From a virus: a DNA stretch of 27,376 nt. This document shows positions 1 through 8,371 of the stretch, piece after piece. A program made the position numbers and the translations under genes. Within the stretch, counting starts at the first letter, position 1. Every line of letters begins with the position of its first letter. The stretch spans positions 1-27,376 of IMG/VR virus record IMGVR_UViG_3300024255_000126; one strand, given 5' to 3'. The notes beneath the pieces are model-generated. The model made no database searches and was not told the DNA's origin. It worked only from the letters and a program-made list of their open reading frames with translations.

Positions 1-2874
1 AGAAGAAAGGGTAAAGCGATCGGCCCGGGTACAAGACAATTAACGGGTTTTTCAGAAACTTGTACAAATATTATTCCGGGATCTTGTGCCGAGATAACAA
101 GTCCAACCGGCCAATGGCAATATGGTAATTGGGATTATGCACAAGGTAACTTATTTTGGTCGCCGTTACAATCCACGGAGGTTGTTACGTTTAAAATAAA
201 GATTATCCCGGGTGGAAACTTTACAAGCACGTTATACGATCTTTCAATTCTTGAAGATTTCAATAGCTCAAATCCCGTTTCATTATCATCATCAACAAAT
301 TTAACCGGGGTAAACGAAATTAGCGTAACGTATAATAATTTTGGGGCCGGTAATACATTTAGCGTTTTTGACGCTTTTAATATTTATGGGAACGTATCTT
401 CATTAAACGATTTTGAGTTTCAAATGCAACCTACGATCGAATGGCAAAAAGAAGATCAATTTGGGATAACAAGAAATTATGCATCGGCGTTTCCGTCGGT
501 ACAAACAAATTTAGATCTTTTAACAGACTTTATTCCAACCGATCAAGTACCTAAGATCAAGGTAATTGAATTTTTAACCGGGTTGTTTAGAATGTTTAAT
601 TTGACGGCTTATGTAGATGATTTTAGCGATGAAATAATTATACAACCATTAGATGAATTTTACGCTTCAAGCACAAAAACTTTCGATCTAACCGATTTAG
701 TAAATTCAAGCGATCACCAAGTAAACGAGGCTTTACCTTTTACCGATATTGAGTTTAAATATAAAGATCCTAAAAGTGTTTTAGCAACCGAATTTAGCGA
801 GATAAATAACCGAAAATACGGCCACCTTAGTTATTCGGCGTCAGCTACAAAAGAACAAAAATACAATATTGAATTACCTTTTGAGAATATGTTATTCGAA
901 AGGTTAAGCGGTTCAAGTACCGGAGGATTTACAGATATTCAACAAGGAACTTATATTACCGACGATCAAAACCCGGCTTTTGGGGCACCAATTTTATTTT
1001 ATATTCATCAAGTAGATATTACAAACGACAAAATCAATTTTGTTAATACTTTTAGGCCACCGGAGGGTGATCCGGTAACACCGGGAACAAACGATGCTTT
1101 GAGTACTGTAATGATACCGAGCAATGCGAGTGAAGTAGGTACATCAACAACGGCCCCGGCTTTTAATATAAATTTCGGATCTGAAATAAATAGCTATACT
1201 TTTACCGATTATAGCGGAAATAATAATTCCTTATTTGATAAGTTTTATGTAAATTATATTAGATCGGTTTTTGATCCACGAAATAGATTATTCAAATTTA
1301 AGGCTCAATTACCTTTAAACTTTTTGTTAAAATTTAAACTACAAGACAAGATTTTAGTAAGGGATCGTGAGTTTCATATAAATTCAATTAACGCTAATTT
1401 ACAAACCGGGCAATCAACTATTGAACTTATAAATCTCTTTGATCTTGATATTAATAATGCGATCCCGATAACGACAACAACCACGACGACGACAACCTCG
1501 ACAACTACGACAACAACCTCAACGACAACAACAACGTTGCCACCTACATTTAATTATAGGGTAATCGAGTTAGACGCGAGTTGTAATCAAACCGGGGATC
1601 CAATAGCTTTACAAAGCAATTCAGCTTTAACAATCGGGCAAATCGTTTCGTTAAACGAGCTTGGTGGTTGTTGGGAAGTTTTAGCGCCAACGGGTGCAAC
1701 GGGCACGGTAACGATAGCGGAAGAATTTATTGATTGTGTTACTTGTCAAGGAAATATCACGACAACAACGACAACCGAGGCCCCTAAATATTATTATATT
1801 GCTCAACAATGTTTTACAACTACGGAATATATTGTTTGGTCTAATCAAACGTCTGAAATAGGCGAAATTATATCCTTTGATTTAAACGGGGTTGAAATTT
1901 GTGCTACGATTATTTCGAATACAACCGAACAAACGCCTAATTATTATTTCGATACTTCGGGTTATGCTAATTGTAATGAGTGTTTAGGGATCACGACAAC
2001 GACAATACCACCCACAACCACCACTTGTATAAGTGGATCTATAGACGGATTTGTTTTTTGGAACGAATTTGAACGTTTTGATAATGGTACTTTTAGTTTA
2101 TATCCGAATAAATTTGCGGTTATGACTATAAGTATTGGTGTAGGTAATGAAAGCGTAAATTGTAGCACGGCCTTTGGTAACTTTCTTTTATCCCTTGTTG
2201 GCGGTGGTAATTCATTAATATTAAACCACGATAACCCACAAAATTACCCGGTACCAATGGCTACCAATGGTTTCGCGGCGAGTTGGGGTAATATAGGTGG
2301 CGATCCGATCGGCAATGATGGATATAAAGAATATGTCTATTATTTAGCCGGTAATCCGTTAGGAGATCCTATAAAGGTTTATAATTGGCAATTAGACTTA
2401 AATCAAAACCCAACCGGTTGCGATGAATATAACGGAAACGCCGATATGTCTGTTGTATGTTATGATTATCCTAATGTGGTAAATTCAAACGCTGATTTCT
2501 TTCAAGCCGTCACGCAATTCGATACGCAAACAAGATCTTTTGAACTTGTAACGGGTACACAATTTTGTAAGCTAAGATTAGTCAGCACCGGGGTTTTAGT
2601 AGGTGCAACCGGGTTTAGTTGGGCTCAATTAACCTATGTTTTACGTAAAGACGGGGTTATTTATCGACAAGGCGTTTTTGAAGTAGATGGGCCTTATGGC
2701 GGTTATGGTAGCGTAAATCAAAAAGAGCAAGATATAATCCTAAATGGGGATCAAGGCGAAGATGGTATTTACGAAATCACAATCGAGTTAGAAATGACAA
2801 CACACCCACTAAATCCACCACCTTACGCAACGGCAAGTTTTGAATTATTTACCCCGGCACCAACTTTAAATTAA
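1..2874 (+). CDS. Large tail/baseplate protein with Thr-rich linkers and Cys modules (5' end outside window)
   Basis: The frame is open from base 1, so the true start lies upstream. At least 957 residues are present, and the first in-frame ATG at 424 is internal. The N-terminal part (about residues 140-480) resembles the tail or baseplate hub-like protein of flavobacterial phages, with a segment around IEFLTGLFRMFNLTAYV. It is followed by three Thr-rich linkers at nt 1471-1533, 1756-1782 and 1990-2030. Between the linkers lie two modules of about 70 residues, each ending in a C-x2-C-x-G motif (CVTCQG, CNECLG). A final domain of about 280 residues, beta-rich by composition, follows. The gene sits 1 nt upstream of a glycosyltransferase and precedes the tape measure. 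A role at the distal tail in host contact is inferred from composition and context. A large minor tail fibre is the alternative. Confidence 0.6.
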   Translation, partial: RRKGKAIGPGTRQLTGFSETCTNIIPGSCAEITSPTGQWQYGNWDYAQGNLFWSPLQSTEVVTFKIKIIPGGNFTSTLYDLSILEDFNSSNPVSLSSSTNLTGVNEISVTYNNFGAGNTFSVFDAFNIYGNVSSLNDFEFQMQPTIEWQKEDQFGITRNYASAFPSVQTNLDLLTDFIPTDQVPKIKVIEFLTGLFRMFNLTAYVDDFSDEIIIQPLDEFYASSTKTFDLTDLVNSSDHQVNEALPFTDIEFKYKDPKSVLATEFSEINNRKYGHLSYSASATKEQKYNIELPFENMLFERLSGSSTGGFTDIQQGTYITDDQNPAFGAPILFYIHQVDITNDKINFVNTFRPPEGDPVTPGTNDALSTVMIPSNASEVGTSTTAPAFNINFGSEINSYTFTDYSGNNNSLFDKFYVNYIRSVFDPRNRLFKFKAQLPLNFLLKFKLQDKILVRDREFHINSINANLQTGQSTIELINLFDLDINNAIPITTTTTTTTTSTTTTTTSTTTTTLPPTFNYRVIELDASCNQTGDPIALQSNSALTIGQIVSLNELGGCWEVLAPTGATGTVTIAEEFIDCVTCQGNITTTTTTEAPKYYYIAQQCFTTTEYIVWSNQTSEIGEIISFDLNGVEICATIISNTTEQTPNYYFDTSGYANCNECLGITTTTIPPTTTTCISGSIDGFVFWNEFERFDNGTFSLYPNKFAVMTISIGVGNESVNCSTAFGNFLLSLVGGGNSLILNHDNPQNYPVPMATNGFAASWGNIGGDPIGNDGYKEYVYYLAGNPLGDPIKVYNWQLDLNQNPTGCDEYNGNADMSVVCYDYPNVVNSNADFFQAVTQFDTQTRSFELVTGTQFCKLRLVSTGVLVGATGFSWAQLTYVLRKDGVIYRQGVFEVDGPYGGYGSVNQKEQDIILNGDQGEDGIYEITIELEMTTHPLNPPPYATASFELFTPAPTLN
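1471..2030 (+). repeat. Thr-linker / Cys-module repeat array inside the tail gene
   Basis: Three stretches of ACN codons encode Thr runs. The first is about 22 residues with two Ser interruptions; the later two are shorter. They separate two related modules. Each module starts with an aromatic-rich strand (FNYRVIEL, KYYYIAQQ), has a central I-G-x-I-(V/I)-S motif, and ends C-x2-C-x-G followed by I-T-T-T-T. The DNA at the second and third linkers shares the stretch ATCACGACAAC. This looks like tandem domain duplication joined by mucin-like linkers. Confidence 0.7.
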
Positions 2875-2875
2875 T

Positions 2876-3802
2876 ATGATATATTTAAGCGCTCAACCCG
2901 ATAGCCTATATTTTGCTTGGCAAGTGGAAACTATGTTAACTAATTTTATTGATAAAGGGATCGATCCGAATAACGTTCACGTTGTGGTTGGATATACGGG
3001 TAATAACGTTAGCAGAGAATTTGTTAAATTAAAAGCTAAACACACGGAAGTTAATTTTGGGTTTATAAAAGATATTAGGCCCTTGAATAATTATATTTCT
3101 TCCGTAAGGCCTTTTATATTAATGAAATATTTTCAGAAGAATTGGCAATTAAAATACAAAACTATTTTTTATCACGATTGCGATATCTTGTTTACAAGGA
3201 AACCGGATCTTAATATTTTTAAAAAAGATGAGGTTTGGTATCAATCGAATACAAACGATTATTTAAATCACAAATACGTTAAATCAAAAGGCGACGATGT
3301 TTTGCAGAAAATGTTAAATATTGCGGAGGTTGAAGAAGATCTATTTAAAAGAAATATGTTTAGCTCGGGTGGGGCTCAAACAATAATGAAAAATGTTGAT
3401 TGGGTTTTTTGGCAAAAGGTTTATATTTTAAGTGAAAAATTATTTACTGAATTAACAGAATTAAACCGACAAAAGGTAAAAGAAGATCCAACGCACCACG
3501 CATTGCAAATTTGGTGCGCTGATATGTGGGCCCTTTTATTTACGGCTTGGAAATTAGGCCACGAAACAAAAGTAGATAAAATGTTAGAATTTACTTGGGC
3601 TACGTGCCCGGTTTCTAAATGGCATAAAAATTTAATTTACCACAACGCCGGAGTTACTCACCAAAACAAGAATTTATTTATGAAGCAAAATTTTACAAAT
3701 AAACTTCCATATTTCGTTAATATAGATATAGATCGAACAAAGGCCAATTCTAAATATTATGATTTAGTAAAAACTTTAGGTAAAAAAACTTGTTTAAAAT
3801 GA
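2876..3802 (+). CDS. GT-A fold glycosyltransferase-like protein
   Basis: The protein has 308 residues. A DxD-type motif lies at residues 101-103 within FYHDCDILF, preceded by a hydrophobic strand. This is the arrangement that binds metal and nucleotide-sugar in GT-A glycosyltransferases. A late HNAGV motif (about residue 256) could supply another active-site His. There is no signal peptide or membrane segment, so the enzyme should be cytoplasmic. The ATG lies 1 nt after the stop of the Thr-rich tail protein, and the stop overlaps the next ATG as ATGA, so it is translationally coupled inside the tail operon. Glycosylation of the adjacent Thr-rich protein is a natural inference. Action on hydroxymethylated DNA or on host surface glycans cannot be excluded. 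The fold call comes from the motif and not from a profile search. Confidence 0.6.
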   Translation: MIYLSAQPDSLYFAWQVETMLTNFIDKGIDPNNVHVVVGYTGNNVSREFVKLKAKHTEVNFGFIKDIRPLNNYISSVRPFILMKYFQKNWQLKYKTIFYHDCDILFTRKPDLNIFKKDEVWYQSNTNDYLNHKYVKSKGDDVLQKMLNIAEVEEDLFKRNMFSSGGAQTIMKNVDWVFWQKVYILSEKLFTELTELNRQKVKEDPTHHALQIWCADMWALLFTAWKLGHETKVDKMLEFTWATCPVSKWHKNLIYHNAGVTHQNKNLFMKQNFTNKLPYFVNIDIDRTKANSKYYDLVKTLGKKTCLK

Positions 3803-3948
3803 TAGCAGATATAATTGAAGCACTAAGATACGATTTTAAAAGCGATAGCGAGTATGTGGCGATTGCAAAAGGAAAAAACAAATTACCAACCACAATAAAA
3901 GAGGGTTATAACGAAATAAAGGAATTATGGCAATCGAAAAAACAATAG
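3799..3948 (+). CDS. Small protein between glycosyltransferase and tape measure (49 aa)
   Basis: The gene encodes 49 residues starting MIADIIEALRYDFKSD and ending in a lysine-rich tail (QSKKQ). Its ATG overlaps the stop of the glycosyltransferase (ATGA), and its last 22 nt overlap the start of the tape measure. The overlaps at both ends and a phage-like codon pattern argue that it is real. Its place just before the tape measure recalls the small tail-assembly chaperones of siphophages, but no family is recognisable and no slippery frameshift signal was noticed. Function unknown. Confidence 0.55.
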   Translation: MIADIIEALRYDFKSDSEYVAIAKGKNKLPTTIKEGYNEIKELWQSKKQ

Positions 3949-6020
3949 ACGTAAATGTAAATTTAGGCGATGCTACTAAGCAACTTGAATTTCTTAATGG
4001 CGAACTTGAAACCGCAAAAGATATTACGGCCGAATGGGAGAAAGAATTATTTGATTTAGAAAAACAATTAAAAGCCGTACCTAAAAATAACCTTGCGCAA
4101 CAAAAGAAATTGCGCGATGAAATTACCAAACAAAAGGATCTTATAAAAGAACAAAAGTTTGCGGTAAAAGATCTAACAAAAGCAAGGGGTAAAGCTAATG
4201 AGGTTGTTAAGAATGCTACTAAAAACCAAGCTGACTATACCGGGGCAACGGGCCTTGCGGATAGGGCAACCGGTGGTTTATTTGGAAGCGTTAAAAACCT
4301 AACCACTTCACTAACCTCGGCAACCAAAGGATTTAATTTTTTAAAGATCGCAATTATTGGATCGGGTATTGGTGCTTTAGCTTTAGGTATCTTGTCTGTT
4401 GTACAAGCTTTCAAAAGATCGGAGGAGGGGCAAAATAAGTTTGCTAAAATAATGGGCGTTATAGGGGCCGTTACGGATCAATTCTTAGATGTATTAGCAA
4501 GTGTTGGGGATAAAATCATAAGTGTATTTTCGGATCCTAAACAAGCGATAATTGATTTGAAAGATCTTATTATTGAAAATATTACAAACAGAATAACCTC
4601 GTTAATTGATACGTTTGGATTTTTAGGAAGCGCAATTAAAAAAGTATTTAGCGGAGATTTTTCCGGGGCCTTAAAAGATGCAAAAAAAGCCGGATCTTCT
4701 TACATAGATACTATGACCGGTGTCAAAAATACGATCGATAAAACTACCGAAGCCGTAAAAGAATTTGCTAAAGAAACTTTAAAGGAGGCAAATCAAGCCG
4801 GTAAGATAGCCGATAGACGCGCAAAAGCGGACAAATTAGAAAGGCAATTACTTGTCGATAGGGCCAAGGCTAATAGGGATATTGCCAAGCTAAGAGAACA
4901 AGCCGAGGATCGTGAAAAGTTTAGCGCCGAAGAACGTATAAAATTTATACAAGAAGCTTCTAAGATTGACGACGATATAACGGCTAAAGAAATTGCAAAA
5001 GTACGTTTAAGAGTACAAGCGAAGAAAGAAGAAAATGCCCTTGGTTTATCTACCAAAGAGGATAAAATGGAACAAGCCCAATTAGAGGCTGAATTGATCG
5101 CTTTAGAAACGCAAAGATTTTCAAAAAAGAGGGCGTTGACGGCAAGAACACAAGCTTTAGTGCGTGAGGCCCAAGCCGAGGAAAATAGAATAGCGCAAGA
5201 GAAAATAAACCTACAAAAACAAATAATTGAAGCGGAGGCAAACACGCTCGATGAAAAAAGGGAATTAGAATTACAAAAGGAGCAAGAAAAATACGATGCT
5301 TTAATTGAACAAGCAAAAGCCAACAACCTAAACACCGATGAACTTGAATTATCAAGGAATGAAAGGTTAGCCGAATTACGACAAGGTTTTGCAGATCAAG
5401 ACGATGCAATTAAGAAAAAATCAGTTGAAGCCCAAGCCAAGTTAGATAAAGAGAAACTTGACAATCAAATAGCTACGATACAAGCCGAAGAAAGCAACAG
5501 ACAATCACAAATACAACAAGTTGGTGGGGCTATAAATAGCTTACAAAGTATATTTAGCGCCTTTGGAGAAGAAAACAAGGCTTTAGCAATAGCCGGGATC
5601 GTTACAGAACAAGTTAGTGCGATCTCTAAGATCATATCTAACACCGCAGTAGCTAATGCAAAGTCGGTCGCGGCGACGCCATTAACGGGTGGTATGCCAT
5701 TTGTTGCGATCAACAATATAACGGCCGGTTTATCAATAGCCGGATCCGTGGCCGGTGCCGTCAAGGCAATCGGAGATCTAAAAAGTAAAAAGAAATCCCC
5801 AAGTAGTGGATCGGCGCCAAGAGGGGCCGGTGGTGGCGGAGGATCAGCCCCGGCAGAAGCGCCACCGTCATTTAATATCGTGGGTGCAAGTGGCACAGAT
5901 CAATTAGCGGAAGCGATCGGAGGGCAAACACAAGCGCCCGTTCAAGCTTATGTAGTATCTAATGACGTTACAAGCGCCCAATCAATGGAACGAAATATAG
6001 TCGAAAATGCAAGTATTTAA
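3927..6020 (+). CDS. Tail tape measure protein
   Basis: The protein has 697 residues and the layout of tape measures. It begins with a charged, coiled-coil N-terminus (about residues 20-95). A Gly-rich hydrophobic segment follows at about 137-162 (IGSGIGALALGILSVV). A long Ala/Glu/Lys/Gln coiled coil spans about 285-540. A second Ala/Gly hydrophobic zone lies at about 545-610, and a Gly/Ser/Pro-rich linker (GAGGGGGSAPAEAPP) leads to the tail. The C-terminal end, VVSNDVTSAQSMERNIVENASI-like, is typical of Bacteroidota phage tape measures. The length would suit a siphovirus tail of roughly 100 nm at 0.15 nm per residue. The ATG lies inside the preceding 49-residue gene. The antisense frames over the coiled coil are shadows of its repetitive codons. 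Confidence 0.85.
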   Translation: MAIEKTIDVNVNLGDATKQLEFLNGELETAKDITAEWEKELFDLEKQLKAVPKNNLAQQKKLRDEITKQKDLIKEQKFAVKDLTKARGKANEVVKNATKNQADYTGATGLADRATGGLFGSVKNLTTSLTSATKGFNFLKIAIIGSGIGALALGILSVVQAFKRSEEGQNKFAKIMGVIGAVTDQFLDVLASVGDKIISVFSDPKQAIIDLKDLIIENITNRITSLIDTFGFLGSAIKKVFSGDFSGALKDAKKAGSSYIDTMTGVKNTIDKTTEAVKEFAKETLKEANQAGKIADRRAKADKLERQLLVDRAKANRDIAKLREQAEDREKFSAEERIKFIQEASKIDDDITAKEIAKVRLRVQAKKEENALGLSTKEDKMEQAQLEAELIALETQRFSKKRALTARTQALVREAQAEENRIAQEKINLQKQIIEAEANTLDEKRELELQKEQEKYDALIEQAKANNLNTDELELSRNERLAELRQGFADQDDAIKKKSVEAQAKLDKEKLDNQIATIQAEESNRQSQIQQVGGAINSLQSIFSAFGEENKALAIAGIVTEQVSAISKIISNTAVANAKSVAATPLTGGMPFVAINNITAGLSIAGSVAGAVKAIGDLKSKKKSPSSGSAPRGAGGGGGSAPAEAPPSFNIVGASGTDQLAEAIGGQTQAPVQAYVVSNDVTSAQSMERNIVENASI

Positions 6021-6040
6021 AAAAAAATCGTTATAAGAAT

Positions 6041-6619
6041 ATGGATATAATAGAATTAATATTAGACGAAGATCAAGACAATTTTGTGGAAGCCATAAGT
6101 GTTGTTGAAAATCCGGCTATAGAGGAGGATTTTGTGGCTCTTAAATCTCAAACATTTAAGTTTGAAAAGCAAGACGAGGAAAAGAAGATCCTTATTGGCC
6201 CAATTTTGATACCTAACAAGCCGATTTACAGACGTTCGGGCAATCGTGAGTATTATATCTACTTTAGTAGAGAAACGGTCAGAAAAGCGTCGCAGTTGTA
6301 TTTAAAACAAAATATGCAACACAATTCGACATTAGAACACCAAATGGCTATAACCGGCTTAACGCTTGTTGAAAGTTGGATTTTAGAAGATAAAGAAAAC
6401 GACAAATCCAATATGTACGGAATGGATCTTCCATTAGGTAGTTGGGTAGGCGCTATAAAAGTTGATAACGACGAAATTTGGAACGATTATGTAAAAACCG
6501 GAAAGGTAAAAGGTTTCAGTATTGAGGGTTATTTCGCTGATAAGGTACAAGCACCCGAGGATAAAGAAGAAGAATTATCAAAGGCTATTATCGGAGAACT
6601 TAAAAACCTATTAAAATAA
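6041..6619 (+). CDS. XkdF-like prohead serine protease
   Basis: The protein has 192 residues and matches the XkdF/prohead-protease pattern throughout: a LIPNKPIYR strand (57-64), YYIYFSRETV (71-80), LEH with H100, the strand LVESWI (109-114), a LPLGSWVGAIKVDNDEIW block (130-147) and GFSIEGYF with S160. His100 and Ser160 are the likely catalytic pair. In this family the enzyme matures the procapsid by cleaving scaffold and capsid N-termini. It lies upstream of an acidic scaffold-like gene and the capsid gene, as expected. It follows the tape measure after a 20-nt A-rich leader that closely resembles the leader of the ParB-like gene at 23383. Confidence 0.85.
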   Translation: MDIIELILDEDQDNFVEAISVVENPAIEEDFVALKSQTFKFEKQDEEKKILIGPILIPNKPIYRRSGNREYYIYFSRETVRKASQLYLKQNMQHNSTLEHQMAITGLTLVESWILEDKENDKSNMYGMDLPLGSWVGAIKVDNDEIWNDYVKTGKVKGFSIEGYFADKVQAPEDKEEELSKAIIGELKNLLK

Positions 6620-6620
6620 A

Positions 6621-7055
6621 ATGGCTTACGAAAACTTTAAAACGCCGAGTAGAACAAGCCCGAGGAACGGCCGACGTGGTTGCTTATGCGAGAACAATAC
6701 ATACCACGTGGATTGTTGCGACGGATCGTTACAAGCCCAAGGGATCGGAAACATTTATGGGATGCCACATTTATTAACCGAATTTGGTGATGATCTTTTA
6801 CAAGAAAATTTTGGCTTAATAGGGATTGAGGGTGTTCCACCATACATTCCACCACCTTTGACAGAAGAAGAACAAGCGATTATTGATGCTGAAATAGAGG
6901 CAGAGAGAATAGAACGAGTTGATAATTGTTTTATGTCAAATCAAGATAGTAATAGTGGGCCGGATTACGCTAAACAAGAGGCTTATAAAATTGAAAGAAA
7001 TCTAAATAATTTACCTAACAACAGTAGTTATTCAGACTATTGTAGAACAATTTAA
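6621..7055 (+). CDS. Conserved phage protein with Cys-rich CDGSLQAQGIG motif
   Basis: This is a 144-residue protein starting 1 nt after the protease stop. Near the N-terminus it has a Cys cluster (C-L-C, then D-C-C-D-G) followed by GSLQAQGIG. I associate this motif with structural-region proteins of Bacteroidota phages, but no function is assigned to it. The middle is Pro-rich (PPYIPPPLTEEE), then charged and helical, and it ends YSDYCRTI. The Cys cluster could bind metal or form disulfides in the virion. Its place between the protease and the fibre-like gene suggests a virion or assembly role. Confidence 0.6.
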   Translation: MAYENFKTPSRTSPRNGRRGCLCENNTYHVDCCDGSLQAQGIGNIYGMPHLLTEFGDDLLQENFGLIGIEGVPPYIPPPLTEEEQAIIDAEIEAERIERVDNCFMSNQDSNSGPDYAKQEAYKIERNLNNLPNNSSYSDYCRTI

Positions 7056-7060
7056 AAATT

Positions 7061-7708
7061 ATGAGTAATAAATTAATATCACAATTACCCGAAGTTACTT
7101 CTGTTGAAGATACGGATATAATACCAACTGTTCAAAATGGTGTTACAAGTAAAATCAAATCAAATATATTTTTAAACACTATTAAACCGGTGTTTACCGC
7201 TATTGATTATGGGTTAGATTTACCTTATCAAAGTCCAAACGGACAGATACCAACAGAAGCAGACACTTTAACAAAAATAAGTTTTGGTGCCGATCAAATC
7301 GATAATGTAAACGGAATAACACTAAGTACTGACGGATTAATTACGTTTTCAAAAAAAGGAACATATTTTGTAAAAGCTACTTTAAGTGTTGCAAGAGAGG
7401 GAAATGCGGGTCAAGGTGGCGAAAGCGCTATTGGTCTTGTTGCTGAACAAGATGGGACTAATAATTGGGGAACACAAATGATACTTTTACCTAATTACAA
7501 ATCAACTCACCCTTTTGTTTGGGATATTATTGTTCAAATTACTGATATTAATGGTGGAAATAATTTATTAAGATTTTACCAATTTAGGGATAGTGGCTTA
7601 TCTTTTGGTGCCGGAGCTAATGGTGGTGGTCTTTATTCAACACCAATTACCAACCAAAATATTGACAAACCTTGGGTTGCCGGATTACAAATATCAAAAT
7701 TAGAATAA
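7061..7708 (+). CDS. Fibre/decoration protein with C1q/TNF-like jelly-roll pattern
   Basis: The protein has 215 residues. The N-terminus (MSNKLISQLPEVTSVEDTDIIPTVQNG) is the common start of phage fibre subunits that anchor to the particle. The rest is Gly- and aromatic-rich beta sequence. GLITFSKKGTYFVKATLSV (about 109-127) is typical of the C1q/TNF-like fold, where a strand reading G-x-Y-x-V follows a predicted turn. The C-terminus reads VAGLQISKLE. It probably trimerises as a head fibre or tail appendage. Its location between the protease and the scaffold-like gene favours a head fibre. Confidence 0.55.
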   Translation: MSNKLISQLPEVTSVEDTDIIPTVQNGVTSKIKSNIFLNTIKPVFTAIDYGLDLPYQSPNGQIPTEADTLTKISFGADQIDNVNGITLSTDGLITFSKKGTYFVKATLSVAREGNAGQGGESAIGLVAEQDGTNNWGTQMILLPNYKSTHPFVWDIIVQITDINGGNNLLRFYQFRDSGLSFGAGANGGGLYSTPITNQNIDKPWVAGLQISKLE

Positions 7709-7760
7709 TCGCTTAAACGCAAAATCAAATAAATAATTCGTTAAATATAAAAATTAAATT

Positions 7761-8354
7761 ATGAGTGCAACTGATACTTTAAATTCAGTCCGAGCATTGT
7801 TAGGATTGGAAACAAAATTAGAACAAATGAAATTAGAAAACGGCACAATTTTAGAAGCTGACAAGTTTGAAGCCGATCAACCGGTTTTTATCGTTACAGA
7901 TGATGAAAAAGTAGCTTTACCTATTGGATCCTATAAAATGGAAAACGGGTTTACCCTTTCAGTAGAAAAAGACGGTGTAATTGCTTCCTTAGAAGAAGTT
8001 TCTGACGAGGTTGAAGAAGAAGTAGAAACCGAAGAAGAAGAAAAAGAAATGGGTTATGTAAGCCGTGATGAATTTGAAATGGCTTTACAAGAGATCAAAA
8101 AAATGATCGATGATTTACGCCCGGAAGATGAAGAAGAAAAAGTTGAAGAAGAAGTTAAGGAAGAAGAAGTTGAGGAAGAATTGAGTAGCGAAACGGCCGA
8201 GTTAAAAGCAGAATTAAGCAAACCGGCGTCAGCACCAATTAAACACAACCCGGAAGCTTCAACAGAAAAAACGAGAAATTTTAAATTTGCTCAAAATCGC
8301 AAAAAAACGACTTTCGATCTTGTATTGGAAAAAATATCAAAAATTAAAAATTAA
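7761..8354 (+). CDS. Acidic scaffold-like protein upstream of the capsid gene
   Basis: This is a 197-residue protein. A folded N-terminal part (about 1-78) has the pattern LENGTILEADKFEADQPVFIV. It is followed by Glu-rich tracts at about 78-98 and 123-148, and by a short basic C-terminal helix (NRKKTTFDLVLEKISKIKN). An acidic, helical middle and a basic C-terminal helix, directly upstream of the major capsid gene and downstream of the prohead protease, fit a capsid scaffold whose basic tail binds coat protein. The assignment rests on composition and position. A 52-nt AT-rich gap precedes it without a recognisable promoter. Confidence 0.55.
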   Translation: MSATDTLNSVRALLGLETKLEQMKLENGTILEADKFEADQPVFIVTDDEKVALPIGSYKMENGFTLSVEKDGVIASLEEVSDEVEEEVETEEEEKEMGYVSRDEFEMALQEIKKMIDDLRPEDEEEKVEEEVKEEEVEEELSSETAELKAELSKPASAPIKHNPEASTEKTRNFKFAQNRKKTTFDLVLEKISKIKN

Positions 8355-8371
8355 ATAAATAGAAATTAGTT

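Noticed and set aside
1471-2030. Possible CRISPR or tandem DNA repeat at the ACN tracts
   Set aside because: The repeats are in-frame Thr codons with irregular spacing inside one gene. There are no regular spacers.
2876-3802. Assignment of the glycosyltransferase as a DNA glucosyltransferase of the base-J type
   Set aside because: It is about 20 kb from the modification cluster and directly coupled to tail genes. The DNA role is kept only as an alternative in the findings.
4793-5896. Long antisense open frames opposite the tape measure
   Set aside because: They mirror the repetitive Ala/Glu/Lys codons of the coiled coil, give Ser/Phe/Leu-rich low-complexity products, and have no leader or promoter. 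They are shadows.
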